Assembly (NCBI RefSeq): GCF_013607875.1
Contig: NZ_VDES01000003.1
Coordinates: 392,035 to 456,034, forward strand
DNA length: 64,000 bases
Source of the DNA: Blastomonas ursincola
GTDB lineage: Bacteria > Pseudomonadota > Alphaproteobacteria > Sphingomonadales > Sphingomonadaceae
Reading direction: 5' to 3'
Shown: positions 9,528-21,888 of the stretch, piece after piece
Position numbering within the stretch: position 1 is the first letter of the stretch
Layout of the letters: each line of letters opens with the position of its first letter
The notes under the pieces: generated by a model
The model's database searches: none
Told to the model about the DNA's origin: nothing
What the model saw: the letters and a program-made list of their open reading frames with translations, nothing else
Made by a program: the position numbers and the translations under genes

Positions 9528-10435
9528 TCGCGCAGCTTCGCCAGCCGGTTTTCGCGTAGCGCGATGTACAGGCCGGAGCCGATGATGAGCGGTGCCCCGA
9601 TCCAGGTCGCGGGCACCGGCCATTTGTCCCAGATGAGATAGCCGAACAGCGCCGCCCAGATGAGGCTCGAATAGTCCATAGGCAGCACCACCGATACCGG
9701 TGCGAGGCGCAGCGACCAGGTGATGCCAAGCTGCGCAAAGGCCCCGAACAGCCCCATCAGCGCGATGATGCCCCAAGTGTGCGCGTCGTGCATCTGGCCG
9801 ACGAACAGCATCGCAATGCCCAGCGGCACCATGGAGCTCAGCGAGAACCAAAACATCGTCGTGATCGGATTCTCGGTTTCGCCGAGCTTGCGGATGATGA
9901 TGCTGACAAAGGCCGTCACCGCGACGCCGGTCAGCGACACGATGGCGCCGAGCATCGGGATGTGCCCGTCGCCAGGCTGTACCACGATCAGTACGCCTGC
10001 GAGCCCTGCGGCAATTGCACTCCAGCGGTGCACCCCAACGGCTTCTTTCAGGAGCACGATCGACAGCAAGGTGGCGACGATCGGAACCATGAAGCCGATC
10101 GCGGTGGCCTCGGCGATCGGGAGGAGCGCGAAGGAGAGAAAGTTCAGCGACATCGCGACCATGCCGATGACCATGCGGCTGACATGCGCCCAGGGACGCT
10201 CCGTCCGCAGCGCGGCGAGCCCGGGCCCCGCCAGCGCGATCGGGATAAGCACGATGATTCCGGCCAGCTGGCGATAGAACACGCTTTCCAGCACATGCAC
10301 CCCGCGATCGGACGCCAGCTTGACGCAGGCGAACATCGCGGTGATCGAAATGGCGGCGAACAACCGGATGACGATGGCAGAAAGCGCCTGGTTCCGGTGC
10401 TCACCAGGGGCAGGAGTCGGTTCGGGCAGGTCCAT
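9506..10435 (-). CDS. DMT superfamily transporter (two EamA domains)
   Basis: This inner-membrane protein of about 309 residues has ten predicted hydrophobic helices arranged as two EamA repeats. The end of repeat 2, SVVLPMDYSSLIWAALFGYLIWDKWP, resembles RhaT/RarD-type exporters. Substrate is unknown; members export metabolites or amino acids. I chose ATG 10435 (MDLPEPTPAPGEH) although the frame extends to 10516. Its 3' end overlaps the acyl-CoA synthetase 3' end by 22 bases on the opposite strand. Confidence 0.85.
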   Translation of the reverse strand: MDLPEPTPAPGEHRNQALSAIVIRLFAAISITAMFACVKLASDRGVHVLESVFYRQLAGIIVLIPIALAGPGLAALRTERPWAHVSRMVIGMVAMSLNFLSFALLPIAEATAIGFMVPIVATLLSIVLLKEAVGVHRWSAIAAGLAGVLIVVQPGDGHIPMLGAIVSLTGVAVTAFVSIIIRKLGETENPITTMFWFSLSSMVPLGIAMLFVGQMHDAHTWGIIALMGLFGAFAQLGITWSLRLAPVSVVLPMDYSSLIWAALFGYLIWDKWPVPATWIGAPLIIGSGLYIALRENRLAKLRDQATARS

Positions 10436-10635
10436 CGCTGCCCTGCTAACAGCAGCAGGCGCGCGCGTCATCCCGGCAATGCGCAGTTTCGCCGCATTAT
10501 CGCGGCCAAGTGCCAAGTTTCCTGCATTTTCGCATCACCTTGGCCCAAAAGGACAGGGGGCTGCACTCTGGCCAAAGCCACCCGGTTCGATTAATCGCCA
10601 GATCAAAAGCGGCATTCCCCGCAACAGGCCACAGG

Positions 10636-11787
10636 ATGACCATGACCGACCAGTTCGAGCTCACCGAAGACCAGCTTGCCATCCAGGAAGCGGCACGCAA
10701 ATTCACCGCCGACCGTATCACGCCCTTTGCCGCAGAATGGGACGAGAAGCATATCTTCCCGCGCGACACCATCAAGGAAGCAGCGGATCTTGGCTTTGCG
10801 GCGATCTATGTCAGCGAGGAAAGCGGCGGTATCGGCCTGGGGCGGCTCGAGGCAGCGCTGATCATGGAAGCCATGGCCTATGGCTGCCCCTCGACCAGCG
10901 CGTTCATCTCGATCCACAACATGGCCGCCTGGATGATCGACAGCTTCGGTTCGGAAGAGCTCAAGGCGCGCTATCTGCCCGACCTCGTCACGATGGACAA
11001 GATCGCCAGCTATTGCCTGACCGAGCCGGGATCGGGTTCGGACGCCGCTGCGCTCAAGACCAAGGCGGTGCGCGACGGCGATCATTATGTGCTCAACGGC
11101 TCCAAGCAGTTCATCAGCGGCGCGGGCGCGAACGATGTCTATGTCACCATGGTCCGCACGGGCGAAGATGGCCCCAAGGGAATCAGCTGCCTGGTGATCG
11201 ATAAGGATACGCCCGGCGTCAGCTTTGGCGCGAACGAGAAGAAGCTGGGATGGCACAGCCAGCCGACCGCGCAGGTGATCTTCGAGGATGCGCGCATTCC
11301 GGTCGCCAACCGCGTCGGGGCGGAGGGCGATGGCTTCCGCTTTGCCATGATGGGTCTGGACGGCGGCCGCCTGAACATCGGTGCGTGCTCGCTGGGCGGG
11401 GCGCAGCGGTGCCTTGACGAGGCGATAGCCTATACCAATGACCGCAAGCAGTTCGGCAAGCGGATCAGCGATTTCCAGAACACCCAATTCATGCTCGCCG
11501 ACATGGCGACCGATCTGGAGGCGGCGCGCGCGCTGCTCTATCTCGCCGCTGCCAAGGTCACCGCCAATGCGCCCGACAAGACCAAGTTCGCCGCCATGGC
11601 CAAGCGCCTGAGCACCGACAGCGGTTCGAAGATTGTCAACGATGCTTTGCAACTCTTTGGTGGATATGGCTATTTGCAAGACTACCCGATCGAGCGCTTC
11701 TGGCGCGACCTGCGGGTGCATTCGATCCTCGAAGGCACCAACCAGGTGATGCGGATGATCGTCGCGCGCGAAATGCTGCGCCAGTAA
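10636..11787 (+). CDS. Acyl-CoA dehydrogenase, probably isobutyryl-CoA dehydrogenase
   Basis: FAD-dependent acyl-CoA dehydrogenase of 383 residues. SYCLTEPGSGSDAAALKTKA (flavin site) and the C-terminal block LFGGYGYLQDYPIERFWRDLR followed by EGTNQVMRMI are typical. The genes behind it encode 3-hydroxyisobutyryl-CoA hydrolase and enoyl-CoA hydratase, which points to the valine pathway (isobutyryl-CoA to methacrylyl-CoA). The start may be ATG 10636 or 10642; both have weak AGG-type binding sites. Confidence 0.88.
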   Translation: MTMTDQFELTEDQLAIQEAARKFTADRITPFAAEWDEKHIFPRDTIKEAADLGFAAIYVSEESGGIGLGRLEAALIMEAMAYGCPSTSAFISIHNMAAWMIDSFGSEELKARYLPDLVTMDKIASYCLTEPGSGSDAAALKTKAVRDGDHYVLNGSKQFISGAGANDVYVTMVRTGEDGPKGISCLVIDKDTPGVSFGANEKKLGWHSQPTAQVIFEDARIPVANRVGAEGDGFRFAMMGLDGGRLNIGACSLGGAQRCLDEAIAYTNDRKQFGKRISDFQNTQFMLADMATDLEAARALLYLAAAKVTANAPDKTKFAAMAKRLSTDSGSKIVNDALQLFGGYGYLQDYPIERFWRDLRVHSILEGTNQVMRMIVAREMLRQ

Positions 11788-11797
11788 GGAAAACATC

Positions 11798-12853
11798 ATG
11801 ACCAGCGATATCCTCACCCGCGTCGAAGGGCGCACCGGAATCATCAGCCTCAACCGCCCCGCAGCGATCCACGCGCTTACCACGCCGATGTGCCAAGCGA
11901 TGACCGAGGCGCTGACCCGCTGGATCGACGACCCGGCGGTCGACGCGGTGATGATCGACCATGCCGAGGGCCGCGGATTCTGCGCGGGCGGCGACATCCG
12001 CATGCTCGCCACGAGCGGCGCCGCCGATGGCGCAGAGGCGCGCGAGTTCTTCTTCGTCGAATATCGCCTCAATCACCTGCTGTTCGTCTATCCCAAGCCG
12101 GTGATCGCCTTCATGGACGGCATCACCATGGGCGGGGGCGTGGGCCTTTCGATGCCCTCGCGCTATCGCATCGCGACCGAGAACACGCGCTTTGCGATGC
12201 CCGAGACCGGGATCGGCCTGTTCCCCGATGTCGGCGGCGGCTGGTTCCTCTCGCGCCTGCCGGGCCGGGTGGGACAGTTCCTTGCGCTCACCGGAGCGCG
12301 GCTCGATGGCGCGGAATGTCATGCGCTGGGCTTGGCGACGCATTATCTGCCTGCCGAAAAGCTCGCCGAAGCGAAGCAGCGCATCGCCGCCGCGCCGCAG
12401 GATGTGGACGCGATACTCTCCGATCTGTCGGTCGCCCCACCCGAGGCACGCATCCTGGGCAATCGCGAGCAGATCGACCGGCTGTTCGCCTCGGATCGCT
12501 ACGAGGACATTCTCGCCGCGCTCGAAGCCGATGGATCGGACTGGAGTGCAAAGGAGTTGAAGACGCTCTCGACCAAGTCCCCGCAGACCTGCAAGGTGGC
12601 GCTGCGGCAGCTCAAGGAAGGCGGGCAAATGCCTGACTTTGCTGCTGAAATGCGCCAGGAATATGCGATCGGTGCGCGCGTGGTGCAGATGCACGACTTC
12701 ATCGAGGGCGTGCGCGCGCTGATCATCGAGAAGGACAATGCGCCGCGCTGGAATCCCGACACCGCCGAAGGTGTCACCGACGCGCTGCTCGACACCATCT
12801 TTGCGCCGCTGCCTGAAGATCAGGCCTGGACCCCCCTGGAGATTGCACGATGA
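11798..12853 (+). CDS. 3-hydroxyisobutyryl-CoA hydrolase (enoyl-CoA hydratase/isomerase family)
   Basis: Crotonase-fold protein of 351 residues, longer than a plain hydratase and typical for HIBCH, which removes CoA from 3-hydroxyisobutyryl-CoA in valine breakdown. [10 protein letters not shown] is the oxyanion-hole segment. [13 protein letters not shown] and [20 protein letters not shown] are diagnostic of HIBCH-like proteins. It starts 10 bases after the acyl-CoA dehydrogenase and overlaps the next gene by four bases. Confidence 0.9.
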   Translation: MTSDILTRVEGRTGIISLNRPAAIHALTTPMCQAMTEALTRWIDDPAVDAVMIDHAEGRGFCAGGDIRMLATSGAADGAEAREFFFVEYRLNHLLFVYPKPVIAFMDGITMGGGVGLSMPSRYRIATENTRFAMPETGIGLFPDVGGGWFLSRLPGRVGQFLALTGARLDGAECHALGLATHYLPAEKLAEAKQRIAAAPQDVDAILSDLSVAPPEARILGNREQIDRLFASDRYEDILAALEADGSDWSAKELKTLSTKSPQTCKVALRQLKEGGQMPDFAAEMRQEYAIGARVVQMHDFIEGVRALIIEKDNAPRWNPDTAEGVTDALLDTIFAPLPEDQAWTPLEIAR

Positions 12854-13623
12854 CCTATGAAACGCTTCTCGTCGAACAGCGCGGTGCCGTCACGCTGATC
12901 ACGCTCAATCGCCCGCAGGCGCTCAACGCGCTGAACAGCCAGGTGCTCGCCGATCTGATCGCGGCGCTGGGTGCGTTCGATGCCGATCCATCGCAGGGCT
13001 GCGCGGTGCTGACCGGGAGCGAGAAGGCTTTTGCCGCCGGTGCCGACATCAAGGAAATGGCGACCCAGAGCTTTGCCGACATGTACGGCAGCAATTTCTT
13101 CGCCGGCTATGACCGCGTGACGGCAACCCGCAAGCCGGTGATCGCGGCGGTCGCCGGCTATGCGCTGGGCGGCGGTTGCGAGCTTGCGATGATGTGCGAT
13201 TTCATCATCGCGGCGGACAATGCCAAGTTCGGCCAGCCCGAGATCAAGCTCGCCGTGACCCCCGGCATGGGCGGATCGCAGCGCATGGCGCGCGCCATTG
13301 GCAAGGCCAAGACCATGGACATGTGCCTGACCGGACGGATGATGGACGCAACCGAGGCCGAACAATCGGGGCTCGTCGCGCGCGTCGTCCCGCTCGCCGA
13401 TCTGGTCGACGAAGCGGTCAAGGCGGCAGAGACGATCGCCGGCATGGCCCCGCTTGCGACGCTGGCGGTCAAGGAAATGGTCAATGCCGCGTTCGAAACG
13501 ACGCTGCAGCAGGGCGTGGTGTTCGAACGCCGACTGTTCCACGGCCTGTTCGGCAGCGAGGACCAGAAGGAAGGCATGGCAGCGTTCGTCGAAAAGCGCC
13601 CCGGCAAATGGACGGGGCACTGA
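12850..13623 (+). CDS. Enoyl-CoA hydratase
   Basis: Crotonase of 257 residues, normal length. [11 protein letters not shown] forms the oxyanion hole, and both catalytic glutamates of enoyl-CoA hydratase are present, in [11 protein letters not shown] and [13 protein letters not shown]. In this operon it probably hydrates methacrylyl-CoA, though crotonyl-CoA may also be used. ATGA overlap with the upstream gene. Third and last gene of the operon; the remaining valine-pathway dehydrogenases are not in the window. Confidence 0.93.
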   Translation: MTYETLLVEQRGAVTLITLNRPQALNALNSQVLADLIAALGAFDADPSQGCAVLTGSEKAFAAGADIKEMATQSFADMYGSNFFAGYDRVTATRKPVIAAVAGYALGGGCELAMMCDFIIAADNAKFGQPEIKLAVTPGMGGSQRMARAIGKAKTMDMCLTGRMMDATEAEQSGLVARVVPLADLVDEAVKAAETIAGMAPLATLAVKEMVNAAFETTLQQGVVFERRLFHGLFGSEDQKEGMAAFVEKRPGKWTGH

Positions 13624-13653
13624 TCACGCTTCTGATTGCGGCCCTTGCCCGGG

Positions 13654-15135
13654 TCAGGGCCGCAGCGCGCCGGTGAGATCCTCACCCAGTTGCAGCGCGT
13701 CGAGATCGGCCGCCACTGCGACCAGATCGGCACGGGCCTGGGCGAGGCGGAACTCGGCATCGAGTCTGCGGATCGCGGCATTGGCCGCGGCATCCTCGCG
13801 CAGGTTGACCAGGAAGAAGTCGCTCGCGCCCGCCTGGAACAGCCGCCGCTCGCCAGCGGCGAGCTTCTCCGCCTGCACCTCCTCGTCGCGCGCGAGCACT
13901 GCGAGCCGCTCAGCGGCGGTGAGGTTGGTCGAGAGCTGCGCGATTTCGGCGAGAATCTGTTCCTCGCTCTGCCGCCGCTTCCATTCGAGCGCATTAATAT
14001 AGGCTTCGGCCGCCGCGACATTGCCCTTGGCGGCACGGTTCTGCAGCGGCATCGAGAAAGTGAACCCGACCACTGCCTCGAACGGATCACGCGAGCGCCC
14101 GCCCAGGCCCTGCTCGCCGAAATCCTTGCCCGCCTCGGCAAAAAGCCGCAGCGAGGGCAGCAGCTTGTTCTGTTCGAGTTCGAGCTTCGCTTCGCCCTGC
14201 GCGAGCCGTTGCTCGATCAGCTGGATATCCGGGCGTCGCGCCAGCACCGCTGCGGGATCGGTGTCGCGCAATTGGCGTACCATCGGCAGCGAGGTCGGCA
14301 GATCGGCGGGTGTGGCGACGCGCGGGCGACCGTCATCGTCGCGCCAGAACAGCGAGAGCCGCTGGGCCGCATTGGCCAGATCGCGCTCGGCCGCGACGAG
14401 GAGCGACTGACGGCGCAGCAGGTTCTGTTCGTTCTCGGTCAGCAGGATCGCTGCGCGTGCCCCCAGTTGCACCTGGCGGCGGATGCCGTCCTGCCGGTCC
14501 TGCGCCAGGCCGACAAGCGAACGATAGACGCGGACCTGCTGGCCCGCCGCCACCCATTGGCCATAGGCCTGGATAGCCCGCTGCTGCACGCCGATGGCGA
14601 TGATCAGCGCGTCGAGCCCGGCAATGTCGCGCTCGATCAGCGCGTTGCGCTGCCCGAAGCGGCGATCGTCGATATAGCGGTCGCGCAGCAGCGCGAAAAC
14701 GCCGCGGACCTTGAGCTCGCCGAGCCGGTCGGTGAAGCTGTAATCCTCATAGACCGGAAAATCGCCGCGCGAGACACGGTAGCTCGCCTCCAGCTGGCCA
14801 CCATTGTTGGTGAGCGGCTGGATCGCCTTTCCCTGCACATAGGTGCCATCGTAAAAGCCCGCGATGCGCGAAAAGCCTTCGCCGCTGAACAGCAGGTCGA
14901 ATGCGCCTTCGCTCGCCAGCACCCGTCCGTCCGCCGCGCGCGTATTGGCCAGCGCCTCGAGGATGCTCGGCGCAAAGCGGCGTGACGACGCCAGCACCTC
15001 GGACAGCTGCAATCCGCGTGAGGAGGGCACCTGATCGGGCGCGCTGACCGGGGCAGGGAGCGGCTGCGCCCCGACCGGAACAGCGAGCAAGGCCGAAACG
15101 GCCAGCCCGGCCAGCATCCATGCCTTGCGCATCAC
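13654..15135 (-). CDS. TolC family outer membrane channel protein
   Basis: The protein has 493 residues with a signal peptide (MMRKAWMLAGLAVSALLAVPVGA). The long helical repeats of the outer membrane efflux family are visible: RRPDIQLIEQRLAQGEAKLELEQNKLLPSL in the second half and RADLVAVAADLDALQ at the end. It forms the outer-membrane duct of a tripartite exporter. The start overlaps the stop of the HlyD-like gene (ATGA), making it the last gene of a three-gene minus-strand operon. Confidence 0.87.
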   Translation of the reverse strand: MMRKAWMLAGLAVSALLAVPVGAQPLPAPVSAPDQVPSSRGLQLSEVLASSRRFAPSILEALANTRAADGRVLASEGAFDLLFSGEGFSRIAGFYDGTYVQGKAIQPLTNNGGQLEASYRVSRGDFPVYEDYSFTDRLGELKVRGVFALLRDRYIDDRRFGQRNALIERDIAGLDALIIAIGVQQRAIQAYGQWVAAGQQVRVYRSLVGLAQDRQDGIRRQVQLGARAAILLTENEQNLLRRQSLLVAAERDLANAAQRLSLFWRDDDGRPRVATPADLPTSLPMVRQLRDTDPAAVLARRPDIQLIEQRLAQGEAKLELEQNKLLPSLRLFAEAGKDFGEQGLGGRSRDPFEAVVGFTFSMPLQNRAAKGNVAAAEAYINALEWKRRQSEEQILAEIAQLSTNLTAAERLAVLARDEEVQAEKLAAGERRLFQAGASDFFLVNLREDAAANAAIRRLDAEFRLAQARADLVAVAADLDALQLGEDLTGALRP

Positions 15136-16241
15136 TTCTTCCCCGACGAGCTGCTCGAGGAGCCCGACGACGAGGACGACGAGGACGACGATACCTTGCC
15201 TCCGGTCTGCGTCATGCCGCTATTGCCCTGCTCGGTCAGCGCCGGGTTCTGCAGCGGGAAGTCGTTGAGCTGGCGCCACAGTTCGAAGCCGACCGAGACC
15301 TGCTCCATCGCCACCCAGCCACGCACATTCGCGCCGAGGCGGACATAGGGTTCACCCGGCCAGCGGGCCTTGCCCGGCGCTTCGCGGACAAGCACGCGGA
15401 ACAGCCCGTTCTGCGAGGCGGCAAGGTCGACCTGCTGCACCTCACCATCGAACAGGCCGCGCGCGACCGAGGGCCAGCCGGAAAACTGGATTGCGGGCCA
15501 GCCTTCGAACTCGAGCCGCACCTGCTGGCCCTTCCGGATCAGCGGCGCATCGCGGCCATCGACATAGATTTCGACCACGCGCTTGGCTTCGGTGGGCGCA
15601 AAGGTCGCCAGAACATCGCCCTGCGAGACCATGGTCGCCTTGTCCCCGCCGCTGATCCGCTGGATCACACCATTGCGCGGCGCGCGGACGAGCTGAAGCG
15701 ACTGGCGCGCGAGATTGATGTCGATCTGGGTAATGGCCGCGCGCGCCTCGGCGAGCTTGGCCTCCATCTCAGCCACCTTGATGCGCGCCAGTTCGTTCTC
15801 GCGCCGCGATGCCAGGCCCTCGGAAAACAGGGTGCCGGTTCGGCCGACATCGTTGCGTGCGGTGCTGAGCGCGGAGGCAGCCGCGGCAGCCTTGGCCTCG
15901 GCCAAGCTGCGCTCGACACGCAGGCGCTCGAGCAGCATCGGATCGTTGTCGGAAATCTGGACGATCGGGTCGCCTTCGCGCACGACAGCGCCATCCTCGA
16001 CATACCAGCGCTCGATGCGGCCGGAGACCAGTGCGGTCACGTTCTGCACACGGTCCTGCGGGTTAAGCGCGATCACCTGGCCCGCGCCATAGGCGGTCTG
16101 GATCCAGGGCACGTAGATCATGAACAGCGCTGCTGCCACGAGCGTGATGACCACCATCAGCGCAATGGCGCGCAGGGGACGGGGTGCACGCTGGGCCGCG
16201 AGCGTGCGGAAGCGGACAAGGGCGCGATCACGCGTTGCCAT
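15132..16241 (-). CDS. HlyD family periplasmic adaptor with serine-rich C-terminal tail
   Basis: Membrane-fusion protein of 369 residues: one transmembrane helix near residues 25-45, a biotinyl-lipoyl-like domain split around a coiled-coil hairpin (about 115-195), and beta-barrel segments (KGQQVRLEFEGWPAIQF). It links the ABC-like subunit to the TolC-like channel. Oddity: the last 21 residues are almost only Ser and Gly, coded by a simple-sequence tract near 15132-15190. It overlaps the upstream ABC gene by 14 bases and the downstream channel gene by four. Confidence 0.88.
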   Translation of the reverse strand: MATRDRALVRFRTLAAQRAPRPLRAIALMVVITLVAAALFMIYVPWIQTAYGAGQVIALNPQDRVQNVTALVSGRIERWYVEDGAVVREGDPIVQISDNDPMLLERLRVERSLAEAKAAAAASALSTARNDVGRTGTLFSEGLASRRENELARIKVAEMEAKLAEARAAITQIDINLARQSLQLVRAPRNGVIQRISGGDKATMVSQGDVLATFAPTEAKRVVEIYVDGRDAPLIRKGQQVRLEFEGWPAIQFSGWPSVARGLFDGEVQQVDLAASQNGLFRVLVREAPGKARWPGEPYVRLGANVRGWVAMEQVSVGFELWRQLNDFPLQNPALTEQGNSGMTQTGGKVSSSSSSSSSGSSSSSSGKK

Positions 16242-17952
16242 GGGCTGCCTCCTCCGCCTTGCTGTCGACGATCTGCAGGAACTCTGCGGGATCGTCTATG
16301 ATCCTCTGTCCGTCATCGCCAAGCCACAGATAGCGGCATCCTTCGGTAGGCGCGGGACGATAGCTGAACTGAACGACAGTCGAGCCCTCTTCGCGCATCA
16401 CCTTGCGCACATCAGCGAGGATGGCAGGATCGATCATGTCGAAAAGCCCGGTCAGAATGAGCAGGCGCGGACATTTCAGCATCGCACCTGCCAGCTTCAG
16501 CCGCAGCGCCTCGGCGTAGGAAAGCGGCCATCCGCTGGTCGACAGCTGGGTGTCGAGACCCTCGGGCAGGCGCATCACCCGATCCTCCAGCCGCACCAAC
16601 GCCAGCGCCTTGAGCACATCGCCCGAGGTCGTGTCGGGACCGGCCAGGCGCAGATAATCGCGAATGCTCGCCTGGACGATGGTCGGGCGATCGAGCACGA
16701 TGATCTCGCTGCGCAGCCGGAACATGTCGACCATGGCAATATCCTGTCCGCCCAGCGTGACCACGCCCGTCTCGGGCGTCAGATATCGCTTCATTGCATG
16801 GGTGAAAAGCCGCTGGATGCCGTGATTCTGCGCTTGGGCAATCAGTTGCGTTCCGGCGGGGATGGTGATGTCCAGCGTGATGCCGGGCGCGGTCGAACTG
16901 TGTGACACACGGCGCAGAATGAGATCGCTTCCGCCGATGGCGTCCTGGCCCTCGCGAGCCTCCTCTTCCTGCTCGATCTGATAGATCAGGCCGATTTCCT
17001 CGGCAGCGGCAATCAGGTCATAGGTGGTGTCGAGATAGACGCCAACCTGCCCGAGTCCGTAAAATGCCGCCGAGAGTATGAGTTCGGCAGCGACCAGTTG
17101 GCCGATCGACAGTTCACCTTGAATCACGAGCCAGCCACCCAGTGCGAGAAGGCCCGAGCTGGCCAGCGCGTACAGCAGCAGAAAGGCGACGGTCTGCGAT
17201 ATCGAATACCGGAAGTGCTTCGCCTTGGCCGCGATATAGGCAGCGGTCACCTCTTCCGATCCGTCGAGCGCGTAATCGACATGGCGGCCCGACTTGTAGA
17301 AGCCGTTCGATGCGCCGACATTTTCCAGCCATTTCGCAGCATCATATTTGGCGTGGCTCAGTGCGATGCCCGATCGGATCGCGCCGCGCGTCCAGACCAG
17401 CAGGATCAGCACGGCGAGCGCGATGACGATCAGGTTGAAGGCCAGGAAGAACGGGTGATAGAAAGCGGTCACGGCAAAGCCAACCGCCGATTGCAGGATG
17501 ATGGTGAACCCGCCGATCAACAGGCTGGGCACCGCCTTCTGCACCGTATTGACGTCAAAATAGCGGTTGAACAGGTCCTGCCGTTTGCTGTCTTCGAAGA
17601 ACGGATTGCGGGCATGGATCGAACGGATGGTGATCTCCGCAACCTGGCGCGAATAGAAACGCCGCGCAAACAGCTCCATGGTGTAGATGCGCAGCGCAGA
17701 CAGCAGCACCGCGATCAGCAGCAGCCCTAGCAGCGTACCGGCCAGGGTCACCAACGGTGTCACCAGCGCGGTGTTCGCGACCGAATTGATCAGCATCTGC
17801 ACCGAAATTGGCGTTGCCAGCGACAGCACGGAGATCGCGACACCATAGACCAGCGCCAGCGCAAGGAAGCTACGCTCGCCCTTCAAGAGGCTGAACATCC
17901 AGCGGATAGCCTCGCGCGCGCCCATGATATGGTGTTCGGAAGATGATGCCAT
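16228..17952 (-). CDS. ABC exporter-like protein with degenerate, probably inactive ATPase domain
   Basis: The protein has 574 residues: a six-helix exporter membrane domain (about 20-310) fused to a nucleotide-binding-like domain (about 340-565). No catalytic motif survives. The Walker A slot reads AQAQNHGIQ (372-380), the Q-loop VLDRP (419-423), the signature LSYAE (477-481) and the Walker B slot LLILTG (497-502); the H-loop His is replaced around Ser530-Tyr531. Surrounding structural segments (PEGLDTQLSTSG, DIAMVDMFRLR) are well kept, so this is not random decay. Start ATG 17952; the frame is open to 18072. First gene of the operon with the adaptor and channel. Confidence 0.85.
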   Translation of the reverse strand: MASSSEHHIMGAREAIRWMFSLLKGERSFLALALVYGVAISVLSLATPISVQMLINSVANTALVTPLVTLAGTLLGLLLIAVLLSALRIYTMELFARRFYSRQVAEITIRSIHARNPFFEDSKRQDLFNRYFDVNTVQKAVPSLLIGGFTIILQSAVGFAVTAFYHPFFLAFNLIVIALAVLILLVWTRGAIRSGIALSHAKYDAAKWLENVGASNGFYKSGRHVDYALDGSEEVTAAYIAAKAKHFRYSISQTVAFLLLYALASSGLLALGGWLVIQGELSIGQLVAAELILSAAFYGLGQVGVYLDTTYDLIAAAEEIGLIYQIEQEEEAREGQDAIGGSDLILRRVSHSSTAPGITLDITIPAGTQLIAQAQNHGIQRLFTHAMKRYLTPETGVVTLGGQDIAMVDMFRLRSEIIVLDRPTIVQASIRDYLRLAGPDTTSGDVLKALALVRLEDRVMRLPEGLDTQLSTSGWPLSYAEALRLKLAGAMLKCPRLLILTGLFDMIDPAILADVRKVMREEGSTVVQFSYRPAPTEGCRYLWLGDDGQRIIDDPAEFLQIVDSKAEEAAHGNA

Positions 17953-18277
17953 TTTTGCCTGCCCGTTATTCCAAGGTCGCCAGCGCACGAAATAGGCGAC
18001 CTCGCCGATAAGCCCATTCGAAAGCGGTTTACCGGAGCAATTGGTTTTTTCTATCGGGAAGCTTCCCCCCAAACGCAGTTTTCCATGATATAGATTAACC
18101 TGCCGCTGGTCGAACGGTTATCCGGGCCGATTGATCCATGTTATGGCGGAATTTGTCATGGCGGAAGGCTGGGCCATTCACAAGCGTGCGCCAGCACCAG
18201 ATTGCGAACATGTGCAAACTGCCAAGAGCCGCCCGATTGCGCCCGAACCCGTGCCGCGGGCTCGGCGCGCGGAGGCT
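17953..18277. other. Intergenic region between uvrA and the export operon
   Basis: I see no gene in these 325 bases. On the minus strand a weak promoter is possible: TTCGAC at 18114-18109 and TATATC at 18092-18087, 16 bases apart, about 135 bases before the ABC-like start. A nine-base stem with a five-base loop at 18243-18265, 13 bases after the uvrA stop, could end uvrA transcription, but it has no T-tract. Confidence 0.5.
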
Positions 18278-21211
<2,934 letters not shown>

Positions 21212-21223
21212 GGACGGCCTTAT

Positions 21224-21238
21224 GTTCTATTGATGTTC
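21224..21238 (-). promoter_or_regulatory. LexA (SOS) box upstream of uvrA
   Basis: GTTC-N7-GTTC on the plus strand (GAAC-N7-GAAC read towards uvrA), the direct-repeat operator known for alphaproteobacterial LexA. It ends 13 bases before the uvrA start codon. Confidence 0.85.
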
Positions 21239-21402
21239 CGCTGGCAAGCGGGAGAAAGCACGCTGCGGCGCAGGAGCCGGGTCGCGGGCGGAACATGGGG
21301 CTGCGGGACGCACGCTGCAAGGGAGCGACATGCGACGAATGGAACCGCTTTGAGCGATGATCGTAGCCGTGTTAATCGAGATCAACTTTGTCTTGAGGGA
21401 AT

Positions 21403-21861
21403 ATGATGATGACTTTTCGCCCGTTCAGCCGCGCCTCGCTGGCCATCGCTTTGACTGCTTCGGCGCTCGCCATGCCCGTTTCCGCACAGCAGGCCAGTGC
21501 CCCCGCCGCCGCTGAGCCCGATAACGGATCCATGGAACCGTCGGCCGTCACCCGCAATCCGAGCACGCCCGAGGAACAGGCGGAGCGCGAAGCGGCCAAT
21601 GCAGCACAGGTGCAAGCGTCGAATGCACAGCTCGCGCAGAATGCCGCCAATCTCGCCAACTATGAGGCGCGTCGCTCCAGCTATGAAAACCAGATGAAGC
21701 TTTACGAGAACACGGTCGATTCGCGTGCGCGCGCCGAGTCCGAATATGCCGAGGTGAAGAAGCTTTACGACGCCATCTACGCGCAGTGGGAAGCCGATGT
21801 TGCCGCCTGCAACGCTGGCGACCGCAAGCGCTGTGCACAGGCGCCCGTTATGCCCAAATGA
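21403..21861 (+). CDS. Hypothetical periplasmic protein, helical
   Basis: I do not recognise a family. The protein has 152 residues: a clear signal peptide with cleavage after about ALAMPVSA, a short Ala/Pro-rich linker, then a charged, strongly helical region (about 55-135) rich in Ala, Gln, Glu and Tyr, resembling a short coiled coil. Two cysteines near the C-terminus (CNAGDRKRC) could form a disulfide. GAGGGA at 21395-21400 provides a ribosome binding site for one of three tandem ATG codons. It is convergent with the kinase-like gene. Confidence 0.75.
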   Translation: MMMTFRPFSRASLAIALTASALAMPVSAQQASAPAAAEPDNGSMEPSAVTRNPSTPEEQAEREAANAAQVQASNAQLAQNAANLANYEARRSSYENQMKLYENTVDSRARAESEYAEVKKLYDAIYAQWEADVAACNAGDRKRCAQAPVMPK

Positions 21862-21888
21862 ACCGGGGTGCGGCTCGTGTCGCGCGCC

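Noticed and set aside
15132..15194. Short tandem GAC/GAG-like repeat considered as a CRISPR or VNTR locus
   Set aside because: It is the serine-coding tail of the HlyD-like gene, with no spacers.
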